DNA of 48,125 bases from JBEKIK01 sp050013075 (GTDB taxonomy: Bacteria > Planctomycetota > Planctomycetia > Pirellulales > Thermoguttaceae), in contig JBEKFZ010000026.1 of assembly GCA_050013075.1 (NCBI GenBank), forward strand, positions 1-48,125, written 5' to 3'. A program made the position numbers and the translations under genes. Shown here piece after piece: positions 1-7,847 of this stretch (position 1 is the first letter of the stretch; each line of letters starts with the position of its first letter). The notes beneath the pieces are model-generated. The model was given only the letters and a program-made list of their open reading frames with translations. It was not told where the DNA came from and ran no database searches.

Positions 1-469
1 AGGCGACGTGGCCTTTTGCGATTGCCTGGAAAAAATGGGCTGCACCGTGGAATACGGCGAGAATGCGATTACACTGAACGGGCGTAAACTTCACGGAATT
101 AATGTCGATATGAACGCCATCAGCGATACGGTGCAGACCTTGGCGGCGGCGGCCCTGTTCGCCGACGGGCCCACGACCATCAGCGGAGCGGCCCACATCC
201 GGCACAAGGAAACCGACCGCATCTACGCGCTGGCGACTGAGTTGAGAAAAATCGGCGCCGCCGTGGAAGAGCGCCCCGACGGGCTGCGGATAATTCCCGG
301 TCCGCTCCACGGGGCAAGGATCGAGACCTACAACGACCACCGCATGGCAATGAGCATGGCACTTGTGGGACTGGCCGTGCCCGGCATTATCATCCTGGAT
401 CCGGGGTGTACGGCGAAAACGTATCCAGATTTTTTTGCCGACCTTGCACGGTTGGTGCGCAACATTTAA
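1..469 (+). CDS. aroA: 3-phosphoshikimate 1-carboxyvinyltransferase (EPSP synthase), C-terminal part
   Basis: This is the end of the shikimate-pathway enzyme that joins phosphoenolpyruvate to shikimate 3-phosphate. The frame is open from base 2, so the 5' part lies outside the window; about 155 residues remain. Family signatures are visible: the HKETDRI segment (the Lys-Glu of the active site), the NDHRMAMS segment that binds PEP, and the C-terminal CTAKTYPDFF stretch whose Lys corresponds to the conserved C-terminal lysine of the family. The TAA stop is followed at once by a 30-bp-arm inverted repeat (471-557). Certain as to family; the upstream context is not visible. Confidence 0.97.
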   Translation, partial: GDVAFCDCLEKMGCTVEYGENAITLNGRKLHGINVDMNAISDTVQTLAAAALFADGPTTISGAAHIRHKETDRIYALATELRKIGAAVEERPDGLRIIPGPLHGARIETYNDHRMAMSMALVGLAVPGIIILDPGCTAKTYPDFFADLARLVRNI

Positions 470-470
470 T

Positions 471-557
471 AAAAAGGGGTCAGAACTATTTTCTCATTAA
501 AAGATATATCGCCCTTGTATTTTTGTATTAATGAGAAAATAGTTCTGACCCCTTTTT
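471..557. repeat. Long perfect inverted repeat, GGGGTCAGAACTATTTT family, copy 1
   Basis: Two perfectly complementary 30-bp arms (471-500 and 528-557) enclose a 27-nt loop. The arm begins AAAAAGGGGTCAGAACTATT. A second copy lies at 31179-31257 with the same outer arm sequence, different inner arm bases and again a 27-nt loop. It starts one base after the aroA stop. It could act as a terminator by position, but the sharing of outer ends between copies points to a dispersed, mobile hairpin. Confidence 0.9.
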
Positions 558-564
558 GTCTACG

Positions 565-807
565 TTAGCGCGGATGAGGGGTGCGCGAGTGTATCTTTTG
601 TTGGGAAACCGCGGCCAATAGCTCTTCGGCCCGCCGCAGCATGGACTTTGTACTCTCGCCGCAATCGGAACGCATGGTCGGGTCGGCGGCGGTCAACAGT
701 CCTTGGCAATGCTGACATACTACTCTTCTTCCCAAGTATTCCACCCTGATTTGCAGACTGCGACCGCAAGTCGGGCACTCTTGGACGAAATAGGTGGGGT
801 TGGACAT
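565..807 (-). CDS. Small zinc-ribbon protein
   Basis: An 80-residue protein with four cysteines spaced as a zinc ribbon: Cys11-x2-Cys14 (CPTCG) and Cys31-x2-Cys34 (CQHC), followed by a short helical tail with no recognisable domain. I chose the ATG at 807 because a perfect AGGAGG (complement of 815-820) lies 7 nt upstream; the frame is open further upstream, but that extension has no ribosome site and runs into the promoter side. Such CPxCG ribbons are common as small planctomycete proteins of unknown role. No function is inferred. Confidence 0.7.
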   Translation of the reverse strand: MSNPTYFVQECPTCGRSLQIRVEYLGRRVVCQHCQGLLTAADPTMRSDCGESTKSMLRRAEELLAAVSQQKIHSRTPHPR

Positions 808-1037
808 CGGGGAACCTCCTATAATTAGACGGAGCCTTCCATCGACGCCAATTATCATTTTGCATTACTTTTTGTCAACGACAATTTGTTTTGACGTCCG
901 TTTCTGGGTGTTAGATTATCTAATGGGCGGTCTGGGTAAAATGCGCAAACATCAATGGCGAGGTACTGCTGTAAATATCACAAAACCGCAAGCGGTTTTT
1001 TTTATTGTGAAACCCGCAATCGGTTTATTTGAAGTTT
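808..1037. other. Intergenic region with a short REP-like hairpin
   Basis: This gap between the zinc-ribbon start and the TPR gene stop holds no gene I can support. At 982-999 there is a hairpin with 8-bp arms (AAAACCGC, two-base loop, GCGGTTTT) followed by T residues on the plus strand. By position it could terminate the leftward TPR gene, but the same hairpin sequence recurs at 27925-27940 and in degraded form near 13480, so it is also a dispersed palindrome. Confidence 0.6.
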
Positions 1038-3371
1038 TCAGGGGTTGATGCGATTGGAATTCAGCCAATCTTCAATTTGCCTGGCCAGATCCGGTTGCCC
1101 CTGCGCTTTGGCAAGGTCCAGGGCCTTTTGGGCGGCGGCAATGGCCTCGGAAGATTGGTGCATTTTGGCATAGGTCATCGCCACATTGAAATAGATATTG
1201 GCGAAATCCGGTTTTAACGCCAGGGCCTGCCGGTATTGTTCGATTGCCTGTTGATATTGCCCCAATCTTCTATAAGCGTTGCCCAAGTTGTTGATGGCCT
1301 CGCAATAATTAGGCTTAAGCCTTATGGCCTGCCGGTACTGTTCGATGGCATCCCCGGTCCGGCCTGTGTGGACCAGCGCCACACCCAGGTTGCAGTGAGC
1401 CTCGGGATAATCGGATTTGAGACGCAGCGCCTGCTGAAAATATTCGATCGCCTCCGGATGCCTACCTGATCGGATCAATGCGACGCCCAGGCCATTGTGG
1501 GCCTCGGGGTAATCGGATTGAAGTTGCTGCGCCTGCCGGAAATAATCCATCGCCTCCGGCAGTCGGCCCATGTTAAGCATTACGTTACCCAGGTTGTTGT
1601 AGGCCTTGGAGTAGTTAGGCATGATCCTTATGGCCTGCTCGTAATGTTCGATTGCCTCATGGTGCCGACCTGAAAGGACTAGTGCAAAGCCCAGGTTGTT
1701 GTGGGCCTCGGCATAGTCGGGCTTCTGCCGAATGGCCCGCTCGAAATACTCGATCGCCTCCTGAGGCCGATCACTTTTGATCAATGCATTGCCCAGGTTG
1801 TTGTCAGCTTCGGGATAGTCAGGCATGAGTTGCAGGGCCTGCCGGTAATGATCGATTGCATCTTGGAGTCGGTCCACATCGGCCAGGGCGATACCCAAAT
1901 TGTTGTGGGCCATCCAGCAGGTCGGATTTTTTTCCAGCGTTGCCTGATATAGCGTCATGGCATTGCGATAAAGCCCGCTTTGCTGCCAGGTCAGAAGCAG
2001 GAGAGTTCCCGCCGCCGGTACGGCAACGGCAATTGCCGCCCAGCGCGCCGCTGCTCGCACGCTCTGATGCCATGCGCCCAAGCCGGCCGCCGCCAGTGCA
2101 ATCACGCCGATAACGGCGATGTGCTGATAATGGTCGGCCACCAGCGAATGTTTCATGAAACCCACGTCCATGAAACCCATTACCGGCGCCAGGGCCGCGC
2201 AGAAAAATCCCCAGGCGAACAACAAGGGCCGACTCCAGCCGTTTCTATACCGCCACAACACAGCCGTGACTACCAATGCAGCCGTCAGCGGCAGCCACCA
2301 CCGAAAATTGCCGGCCTGGATTTGCCACTGCGGATATACGAATGCCAAATCGATGGGCAAAATCGCCTTGTAAAGGTAGAACCAGGGCACGCAACCCGCA
2401 CCCAGCAGTCGCTGCACAAAATCGGCGCTTCGGATTGTTCCTCCCATGCCGTGCGTTTGGAACCACGCGTTCACGCCGGCCAGTATCACGGCAACCAGGA
2501 AAAACGGGGCGATCCGCAGTAAATCCCTTCGGCTATAAGGGGACAGTCTCATTTTCGTTGAAACGGAGATTGGGACATTCTCCGGCGGGCGCAGCCACCA
2601 AACGATACCCAGCAATAGGACCGGCAAGACCACCGCCGATCCCTTGCTAAGCATCGCCAGTAAGAACGCCGCCAGGCTCAGCCAATACCAAAAATGAAAG
2701 GATGAAGGATGAAGGATGAAGGATGAAAATGTTTTTTCTCGTTCCCAGGGTCCTCCCTGGGAACGCGGCGGCGCCATTTTTTCTCGTTCCCACGGCCCAC
2801 CGTGTGATCGTGGGGGTGCCATGCCCACGCTTGTCGTGGGCATGTCGGCCTTTAAATACCACAGAATCGACAACAGAAAGAACAACATCGCCATCATGTC
2901 TTTCCGCTGCGATATCCAGGCCACCGATTCCACGTTTACCGGGTGCACGGCGAAGATCAGGGCCGCCCAAAAGGCCCCGGCAATGGATAACTTCCGCAAA
3001 ATGACCCAAATCAGCAGCGCCTCGATTACGTGCAAGATCAGGTTGGTTGCGTGGTATCCCCCAGGGTGTGTTTCCCACAGCCGCCAGTCGATCCAGAGGT
3101 TGGAATTGGTCACCGGCCAGTAGTCCGGCGCTTCGGTGGTGCACCAGAAGAAGTACAGGCCGTTCGCCGCTTTGACGAGTTGGTTATTTATTATAAGTTC
3201 GTTGTCGTCCATGACGAAGCTGCCGTTTATGGAAGGGAGATAAGCAACGACGGCGGCGACGGCAATTAGAGCTGCTCCGGCCAATACGCGGAGGCGGTGC
3301 GCCGACCGGACTAAGGGTCCAGATGGGACCTGGGGAGCGTGTTTATTGGAGGATTTCTTGCGCTTGCGCAT
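1038..3371 (-). CDS. Multi-pass membrane protein with C-terminal TPR array (glycosyltransferase-like)
   Basis: A 777-residue protein. The N-terminal half has one hydrophobic helix near residues 28-46, then an MDDNELI segment resembling the acidic loop of PMT/ArnT-type GT-C glycosyltransferases, and several further membrane helices up to about residue 470. The C-terminal part (about 485-770) is eight or so TPR units of the pattern AxxNLGxAL...AIxxYxxAL. Planctomycetes carry many such proteins; by family they are thought to act in protein or lipid glycosylation, but no sugar donor or acceptor can be deduced. Residues about 176-225, between two membrane helices, are encoded by inserted repeat DNA (2700-2844), and residues near 265-277 by another repeat (2539-2580). 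The cyclophilin gene upstream ends 34 bp before this start. Confidence 0.85.
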   Translation of the reverse strand: MRKRKKSSNKHAPQVPSGPLVRSAHRLRVLAGAALIAVAAVVAYLPSINGSFVMDDNELIINNQLVKAANGLYFFWCTTEAPDYWPVTNSNLWIDWRLWETHPGGYHATNLILHVIEALLIWVILRKLSIAGAFWAALIFAVHPVNVESVAWISQRKDMMAMLFFLLSILWYLKADMPTTSVGMAPPRSHGGPWEREKMAPPRSQGGPWEREKTFSSFILHPSSFHFWYWLSLAAFLLAMLSKGSAVVLPVLLLGIVWWLRPPENVPISVSTKMRLSPYSRRDLLRIAPFFLVAVILAGVNAWFQTHGMGGTIRSADFVQRLLGAGCVPWFYLYKAILPIDLAFVYPQWQIQAGNFRWWLPLTAALVVTAVLWRYRNGWSRPLLFAWGFFCAALAPVMGFMDVGFMKHSLVADHYQHIAVIGVIALAAAGLGAWHQSVRAAARWAAIAVAVPAAGTLLLLTWQQSGLYRNAMTLYQATLEKNPTCWMAHNNLGIALADVDRLQDAIDHYRQALQLMPDYPEADNNLGNALIKSDRPQEAIEYFERAIRQKPDYAEAHNNLGFALVLSGRHHEAIEHYEQAIRIMPNYSKAYNNLGNVMLNMGRLPEAMDYFRQAQQLQSDYPEAHNGLGVALIRSGRHPEAIEYFQQALRLKSDYPEAHCNLGVALVHTGRTGDAIEQYRQAIRLKPNYCEAINNLGNAYRRLGQYQQAIEQYRQALALKPDFANIYFNVAMTYAKMHQSSEAIAAAQKALDLAKAQGQPDLARQIEDWLNSNRINP
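2539..2580. repeat. GGGACAGTC direct-repeat element inside the TPR membrane protein gene, copy 1
   Basis: GGGACAGTC (2540-2548) followed by TCATTTTCG, then GGGACATTC (2572-2580) and TCCGG. The same arrangement of two GGGACAGTC words around an ATTTT-containing core, ending in TCCGG, occurs inside the sigma factor gene at 17458-17525. Both copies are read in frame. Confidence 0.55.
2700..2844. repeat. Composite of heptamer tract and palindromes translated within the TPR membrane protein
   Basis: From left to right: four perfect GGATGAA units (2700-2727); a hairpin with 11-bp arms CGTTCCCAGGG / CCCTGGGAACG (2740-2765); a second, decayed copy of it (about 2784-2815); and a hairpin with 10-bp arms CATGCCCACG / CGTGGGCATG (2820-2844). 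On the minus strand all of it is open and gives peptides such as PPRSQGGPWEREK and SSFILHPSSF between two membrane segments. The GTTCCCACG palindromes also occur in intergenic DNA at 16993-17015 and 28033-28056. Confidence 0.85.
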
Positions 3372-3405
3372 CCACGGACGGGGCTATGGACTCTCAATAA
3401 AAATA

Positions 3406-4092
3406 TCACTTTACGCGCCTGATGGATTTGACGATTACGGCCTGGACCGGTGTTTGATCGAACTTGTCGGTGTCTTGGACCGGCGTGTTGGCGATTCGCT
3501 CGACCACGTCCATGCCATTGACGACTTGCCCGAATACGCAGTATCCGTATCCTTCCGGATCTCCTGGATCGCGATTGCGGCAGTCAAGGGCCGGGTTATC
3601 GGCGATGTTAATAAAGAATTGGCTCCTGGCGCTGTCTATAACATCGCCCTGGCGGAGCATGGCGATTGTTCCGCGGAGGTTTTTAAGTCCGTTATGGGCT
3701 TCATTGCTAACTGGAATCCGCTGACGAATTTCGCTCAAGTCAGTGGTGTATCCGCCCGCGACAACGGCTTGGTTTTTATAGACCTGGTGGAAGATGGTTT
3801 TGTCGTATGAGCCTGCATCCACGTATGCCAGGAAGTTATCGACGGTAAGGGGCGATTTTTCCCTGTCGAGCTGGACTGCGATTTTGCCCAGCGAGGTTTC
3901 GATAATAACCTGGGGATGCTTCAAGTCGAAATCAGATTGGGCGGATTTAAGGCCCTTGGCTTTTGCCGAAGCGTCGTTTTCTCCGTTTATGGATGTGGTT
4001 GATTGGTTTTCGGAAGAATTTCGACCGCAGCCGATCGTTGCCAGTATTGTTGCCAGGGCCAGGCCGGAAACAAGTAATTTTTTATATTGCAC
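3406..4092 (-). CDS. Peptidyl-prolyl cis-trans isomerase, cyclophilin type, lipoprotein
   Basis: A 228-residue protein starting at GTG, with GGAGG upstream (complement near 4101-4105). The N-terminus is a lipoprotein signal: basic start, hydrophobic core, then ATIGC with the lipobox cysteine at about residue 22, followed by a Ser/Asn-rich linker. From about residue 60 to the end is a cyclophilin domain: VIIETSLGKIAVQL, TVDNFLAYVD, IFHQVYKN, LRGTIAMLR and SQFFINIADN, YCVFGQVVNGMDVV. It should speed proline isomerisation in exported proteins on the outer face of a membrane. The canonical FHR active-site arginine position reads FHQ here, so activity may be weak. The TPR gene follows 34 bp downstream on the same strand. 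Confidence 0.92.
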   Translation of the reverse strand: MQYKKLLVSGLALATILATIGCGRNSSENQSTTSINGENDASAKAKGLKSAQSDFDLKHPQVIIETSLGKIAVQLDREKSPLTVDNFLAYVDAGSYDKTIFHQVYKNQAVVAGGYTTDLSEIRQRIPVSNEAHNGLKNLRGTIAMLRQGDVIDSARSQFFINIADNPALDCRNRDPGDPEGYGYCVFGQVVNGMDVVERIANTPVQDTDKFDQTPVQAVIVKSIRRVK

Positions 4093-4262
4093 CTAAATTA
4101 CCTCCAAAATCGGGCATTATGCCGGTTATTTACTAGGGGTTTTGGAACCCCCCCGCCGATTTCTCGGCGCTTGTATCATCCCTGGAATGCCGGTTTTATG
4201 CAATGGCGGTTCTTGCCTGATTATTAGCAGTATGGAGAATAGGTTATAGAGGGGCCTTAAGT
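4093..4262. promoter_or_regulatory. Divergent intergenic region between cyclophilin and ABC operon
   Basis: The two flanking genes point away from each other, so this 170-bp region should hold both promoters. I cannot assign -35/-10 boxes with confidence. Two small hairpins are visible: GGGGTT/AACCCC at 4136-4151 and CGCCGA/TCGGCG at 4154-4169. Neither has a T tract. Confidence 0.4.
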
Positions 4263-5168
4263 ATGTATAGCCGCTTTTTTAACATTGCTGTTTGCTTGAT
4301 GTGGCTGTCGACCATGACTTGGCTGATAACCCAGAAGGTCATGCCGTCCTTATGGGTGGGGCAACCGCCTAATTATCAGACGATCATCGAGTCGCAAAAA
4401 CGCGAGCCGGTGGGATGGAAATTGTGGATTAACAATAAGCAATTGGGCTGGGCCTTAAGTACATTGGAAGAGCAAGGGCAGGGACCCAAGGAGATCCGCA
4501 GTTACATTCATTTTAATGAGCTTCCTTTGGAGGAGTTTACATCAGGATGGGGCCGAGCACTGTTTCGATTGATCGAACAGCCTTCGGACAAATATGAAAT
4601 GGACGTGCAAAACACCTTGACTATCGACAGCCTGGGCAAATTGCTGCGTTTCGATTCGAAAATACAGTTGGATCCCTTGAATACCGTTCTGCGGATGCAG
4701 GGGATAGTCGACGGGCCGAAAATGCACGTGGAAGTCCGTTCGGGCGATTTTTCATATACAAGCGACGTGTCGCTGCCGCAACACGCCTTGTTGAACGACG
4801 CCCTATCGCCGCAGACGCAACTGCCTAATCTTGCCGTCGGCCAAACTTGGACTGTTCCGGCCATAAGCCCCTTGCGGCCCATGAGCAACCTAATGGAAAT
4901 CCTGCACGCCACAGTGGAAGAGAAAGAGCCGATTTACTGGAATTCGGTTATTTATGACGCCTGGTTGGTGGTTTATCGAAACGATCCCGGCATGAGTTTT
5001 GGGGCGAATTCGCGCACTCGGGGCAAACTTTGGGTTCTTGAGGACGGCACGGTGATCAAGCAGCAGGCCATGATATTCGATTGCTTACTGAGTTTTGTGA
5101 GAATGTCTAGCGCGGAAACCGCCCGATTGGTGAAAAAGTGTAAACAGAGGGCTGAAAACGATGAATGA
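4263..5168 (+). CDS. Unknown membrane-anchored protein at the head of the ABC exporter operon
   Basis: A 301-residue protein I do not recognise by domain. An N-terminal hydrophobic segment (about residues 6-24) suggests a membrane anchor or uncleaved signal, with the rest outside. The body is soluble, beta-rich in appearance, with no cysteine pair or catalytic motif. The start ATG has a GAGGGG about 8 nt upstream. Its last 8 bases overlap the ATPase start (5161), a sign of translational coupling, so it is likely a periplasmic partner or substrate-related factor of the exporter. That role is inferred from position only. Confidence 0.75.
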   Translation: MYSRFFNIAVCLMWLSTMTWLITQKVMPSLWVGQPPNYQTIIESQKREPVGWKLWINNKQLGWALSTLEEQGQGPKEIRSYIHFNELPLEEFTSGWGRALFRLIEQPSDKYEMDVQNTLTIDSLGKLLRFDSKIQLDPLNTVLRMQGIVDGPKMHVEVRSGDFSYTSDVSLPQHALLNDALSPQTQLPNLAVGQTWTVPAISPLRPMSNLMEILHATVEEKEPIYWNSVIYDAWLVVYRNDPGMSFGANSRTRGKLWVLEDGTVIKQQAMIFDCLLSFVRMSSAETARLVKKCKQRAENDE

Positions 5169-5940
5169 AGGCATCGAATTCAACCACGTTAGGCGTTCTT
5201 ATTCCGGAAAAGTGGCGGTAGACGATCTGAGTCTGACCGTGCCGCCGGGCGAGATTTTTGCCCTTTTGGGGGCCAACGGCGCGGGAAAGACCACCACCAT
5301 CAAAATGCTCACTGGTTTGCTGCGTCCGGATTCCGGCACGATCCGCCTGTGCGGTCACGATCTGGCGGTGGAACTTCGTCAGGCGTTGCGTTGCTTGGGT
5401 TACGTGCCGGACGAACCTTTTTTGTACGACAAGCTATCCGGTCGGGAGTTTCTGGAATTCGCGGCCCAGATGCGAGGCTTGGACCGCCGCGCGGTGGAGG
5501 CCTGCATAGCACAAGAAACGCGGCATTTCGAGTTGGCCGACTACCTGGACGACCTGATCGAGACCTATTCGCACGGCATGAAACAGCGTTTGATTTTCGC
5601 TTCGGCCTTGTTGCACCGGCCGCCGGTGGTGATCATCGATGAGCCGATGGTCGGATTGGATCCGCGGAGCATGCGTACGGTAAAAGACCTTTTGCGCGAG
5701 CAATCGGCCGCCGGCACGCTTGTATTCATGTCCACGCACATCCTGGCCGTGGCCGAGGAGATCGCCGACTGCATCGGGATTCTGGACCGCGGCCGGCTGC
5801 AATTTCTAGGATCGATCGCCGAATTGCGAAAGGAATCGGCTTCGCCTCAGAGTTCCCTGGAATCGTTATTTTTGCAACTTACCGGCGTGGAAAACGGAAC
5901 TCCGCCGCCGGAGTTTTCCCAAGGCGAATCAGCGAGGTAA
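5161..5940 (+). CDS. ABC transporter ATP-binding protein
   Basis: A 259-residue ATPase subunit of an ABC-2 type exporter. Walker A is GANGAGKTT at residues 37-45, the signature is the variant YSHGMKQR near residue 137, Walker B is VVIIDEP near 157-163 with the catalytic Glu, and the H-loop His is in MSTHIL. The signature variant is typical of the subfamily pairing with large two-block permeases. It overlaps the preceding gene by 8 bp and lies 6 bp before the permease gene, so all three should be one transcript. The substrate cannot be read from the sequence. Confidence 0.96.
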   Translation: MNEGIEFNHVRRSYSGKVAVDDLSLTVPPGEIFALLGANGAGKTTTIKMLTGLLRPDSGTIRLCGHDLAVELRQALRCLGYVPDEPFLYDKLSGREFLEFAAQMRGLDRRAVEACIAQETRHFELADYLDDLIETYSHGMKQRLIFASALLHRPPVVIIDEPMVGLDPRSMRTVKDLLREQSAAGTLVFMSTHILAVAEEIADCIGILDRGRLQFLGSIAELRKESASPQSSLESLFLQLTGVENGTPPPEFSQGESAR

Positions 5941-5946
5941 CGCGCT

Positions 5947-7722
5947 GTGTCTCATGCTACGTGTTCCCGCATACCGACTACGGAATTTCTATCGGCCGAG
6001 GACGAGTCGATGGTCTTTTGGCGGCTGCGCTGGCGGATCGGCAGGACGCGGCTTAAGCAGATTCTCACGCAGTCGCGTTTTCGGGCGAGTTTGGTGGTGG
6101 TGTTGAGTTTGTTGTTGTGGTGCGGGCTTTTGCTGATGTTTCTCAACGGTTTTTGGTTTTTGCGCGCGGCGATACCGTATCCGGAAACGCACGACGAGAT
6201 GATGCACGGAATTTTCGGCATGTTTTTCGCCGCACTGATGATGATGTTGATGTTTTCGGCGGGCATTATTCTATACGGATCGTTGTTCCATTCCCCGGAA
6301 ACGGCTTATCTCTTGACCATTCCCGCCCGCACGGAAAGGATATTCCTGCATCAGTTCCAGGACGCGGTGCTCCTTAGCAGTTGGGGGTTTATCATTTTAG
6401 GAAGCCCCGTGATCTTGGCTTACGGCCTGGTAGTGGATGCGCCGTGGTACTATTACCTGATGATGATTCCTTTTGTATTTTCGTTCGTATACATACCGGC
6501 GGCGATTGGCGCAGTGATATGCATGTTGATTATCTATATCATGCCCGGCAAGCGGCGGTTAATTGTGTGCACTGCAGGCGGGCTGCTGTTGGCCGGGAGT
6601 TACTGGTTGGTTTGGTCGTTGCTTAAGGGCCCGGAAAGCAACTTGCTTACCCCCGGTTGGTTTCAAGAGATGTTGGGGCGATTGCAGTTTACCGAGCGGC
6701 GGCTGTTGCCCAGTTGGTGGTTGAGTTCCGGGGTGTTGGAAGCCGGGCGCAACTCCTGGTCCGAAAGTTTGATGTTCCTGGCCTTGATGTTTTCCAATGC
6801 CTTGTTCTTCCGCCAGTTGGCCTTGTTTACGGCCGTTCGCATTTATCGGAAGGCGTATAGTTCGCTGAGCGGGAAGGCCGCGAAAACCCGGCGGGGGCAA
6901 ACGGCGTTGATCGATCGAATGTTGTTGACGGCAACCCGGTTTTTCCCCTTGCCAATGCGGCTCTTGATGGTTAAGGACCTGCGGCTTTTTCGCCGCGATC
7001 CCATGCAGTGGTCGCAATTTTTGATTTTTTTCGGGCTGGTGGCATTGTATTTTTTCAATGTCCGCCGCTTCAATTACGACCTGTATTACATCGGCTGGGT
7101 AAACATGGTCAGTTTTTTGAATCTTTCGGTGGTGGGGTTGTTGATGTCCACCTTCACCACCCGATTTGTTTATCCCATGCTCAGCCTGGAAGGACAACGG
7201 TTTTGGCTGTTGGGGCTTTTGCCGGTCAGCCGGGAGACGATCCTGTGGAGCAAGTTTATTTTTGCCGCGGGCACGGCAATTCTACCTTGTTCGCTATTGA
7301 TTTTGCTCAGCGACTTAATGCTGGATATTTCCCTGTTCGTAATGCTCAGCCATCAAGTGACGTGTTTGATTTTGTGTTCGGGGCTGGCGGGCATTGCCGT
7401 GGGATTGGGCGCGCGGTTGCCCAACTTCCGCGAGTCCTCGCCTTCACGCATCGCCGCCGGTTTTGGGGGTACGCTTTGCCTGGTTATCAGCACCCTTTAC
7501 ATCCTGGTCGTGGTCCTGCTGACGGCCTTGCCCACGCATTTTTTAATAGCCGCCGGGCACATTTATGTCGGTCAATCCGTATTCGACTGCGAGGGAAACG
7601 TCCTGCACTGGCTGCACCTGTGGATGTTCGTGGGCACGCTGGGAAGCATTGTGCTGGGGATTATAGCGACCTTTCTGCCCTTGGTCATGGGAATTCGCAG
7701 TTTCAAACGCATGGAGTTTTAG
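5947..7722 (+). CDS. ABC transporter permease, large membrane subunit
   Basis: A protein of 591 residues if read from the GTG at 5947, or 570 from the ATG at 6010. Both have plausible ribosome sites (AGGT and AGGA, 7-8 nt upstream); I favour 6010 because the extra 21 residues are polar and the conserved-looking MVFWRLRWR start follows. About a dozen hydrophobic helices fall in two blocks (roughly residues 50-260 and 350-585), joined by a basic soluble region. This arrangement is that of one-chain ABC-2 export permeases working with the ATPase just upstream. No substrate can be assigned. Confidence 0.88.
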   Translation: MSHATCSRIPTTEFLSAEDESMVFWRLRWRIGRTRLKQILTQSRFRASLVVVLSLLLWCGLLLMFLNGFWFLRAAIPYPETHDEMMHGIFGMFFAALMMMLMFSAGIILYGSLFHSPETAYLLTIPARTERIFLHQFQDAVLLSSWGFIILGSPVILAYGLVVDAPWYYYLMMIPFVFSFVYIPAAIGAVICMLIIYIMPGKRRLIVCTAGGLLLAGSYWLVWSLLKGPESNLLTPGWFQEMLGRLQFTERRLLPSWWLSSGVLEAGRNSWSESLMFLALMFSNALFFRQLALFTAVRIYRKAYSSLSGKAAKTRRGQTALIDRMLLTATRFFPLPMRLLMVKDLRLFRRDPMQWSQFLIFFGLVALYFFNVRRFNYDLYYIGWVNMVSFLNLSVVGLLMSTFTTRFVYPMLSLEGQRFWLLGLLPVSRETILWSKFIFAAGTAILPCSLLILLSDLMLDISLFVMLSHQVTCLILCSGLAGIAVGLGARLPNFRESSPSRIAAGFGGTLCLVISTLYILVVVLLTALPTHFLIAAGHIYVGQSVFDCEGNVLHWLHLWMFVGTLGSIVLGIIATFLPLVMGIRSFKRMEF

Positions 7723-7741
7723 GGAAGGTCCAAGTATTACT

Positions 7742-7780
7742 CCCCTCTCCCGCTTATGGGAGAGGGGCCGGGGGTGAGGG
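7742..7780. repeat. CCCTCTCCC palindrome with GGGTGAGGG tail, copy 1
   Basis: Perfect 10-bp arms (CCCCTCTCCC and GGGAGAGGGG) around a 6-nt loop, followed by GGGGGTGAGGG. It lies 19 bp after the permease stop and could serve as its terminator, but it lacks a T tract and belongs to a dispersed family with members at 14210, 16879, 16914, 19373 and 37731-37824. Confidence 0.85.
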
Positions 7781-7847
7781 CCCCTTGCCCTCCAAACTCC
7801 AAAGTTATTCTTGGACAGCGGCTTAGAAAATAATATTTTTTTAAATC

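Noticed and set aside
560..865. Alternative frame over the zinc-ribbon gene
   Set aside because: The competing frame has no ribosome site or motif, whereas the chosen frame has AGGAGG and two CxxC pairs.
982..1003. Intrinsic terminator with T tract on the plus strand
   Set aside because: No plus-strand gene ends close upstream, and the hairpin recurs elsewhere; I list it as a dispersed palindrome that may also act as a terminator.
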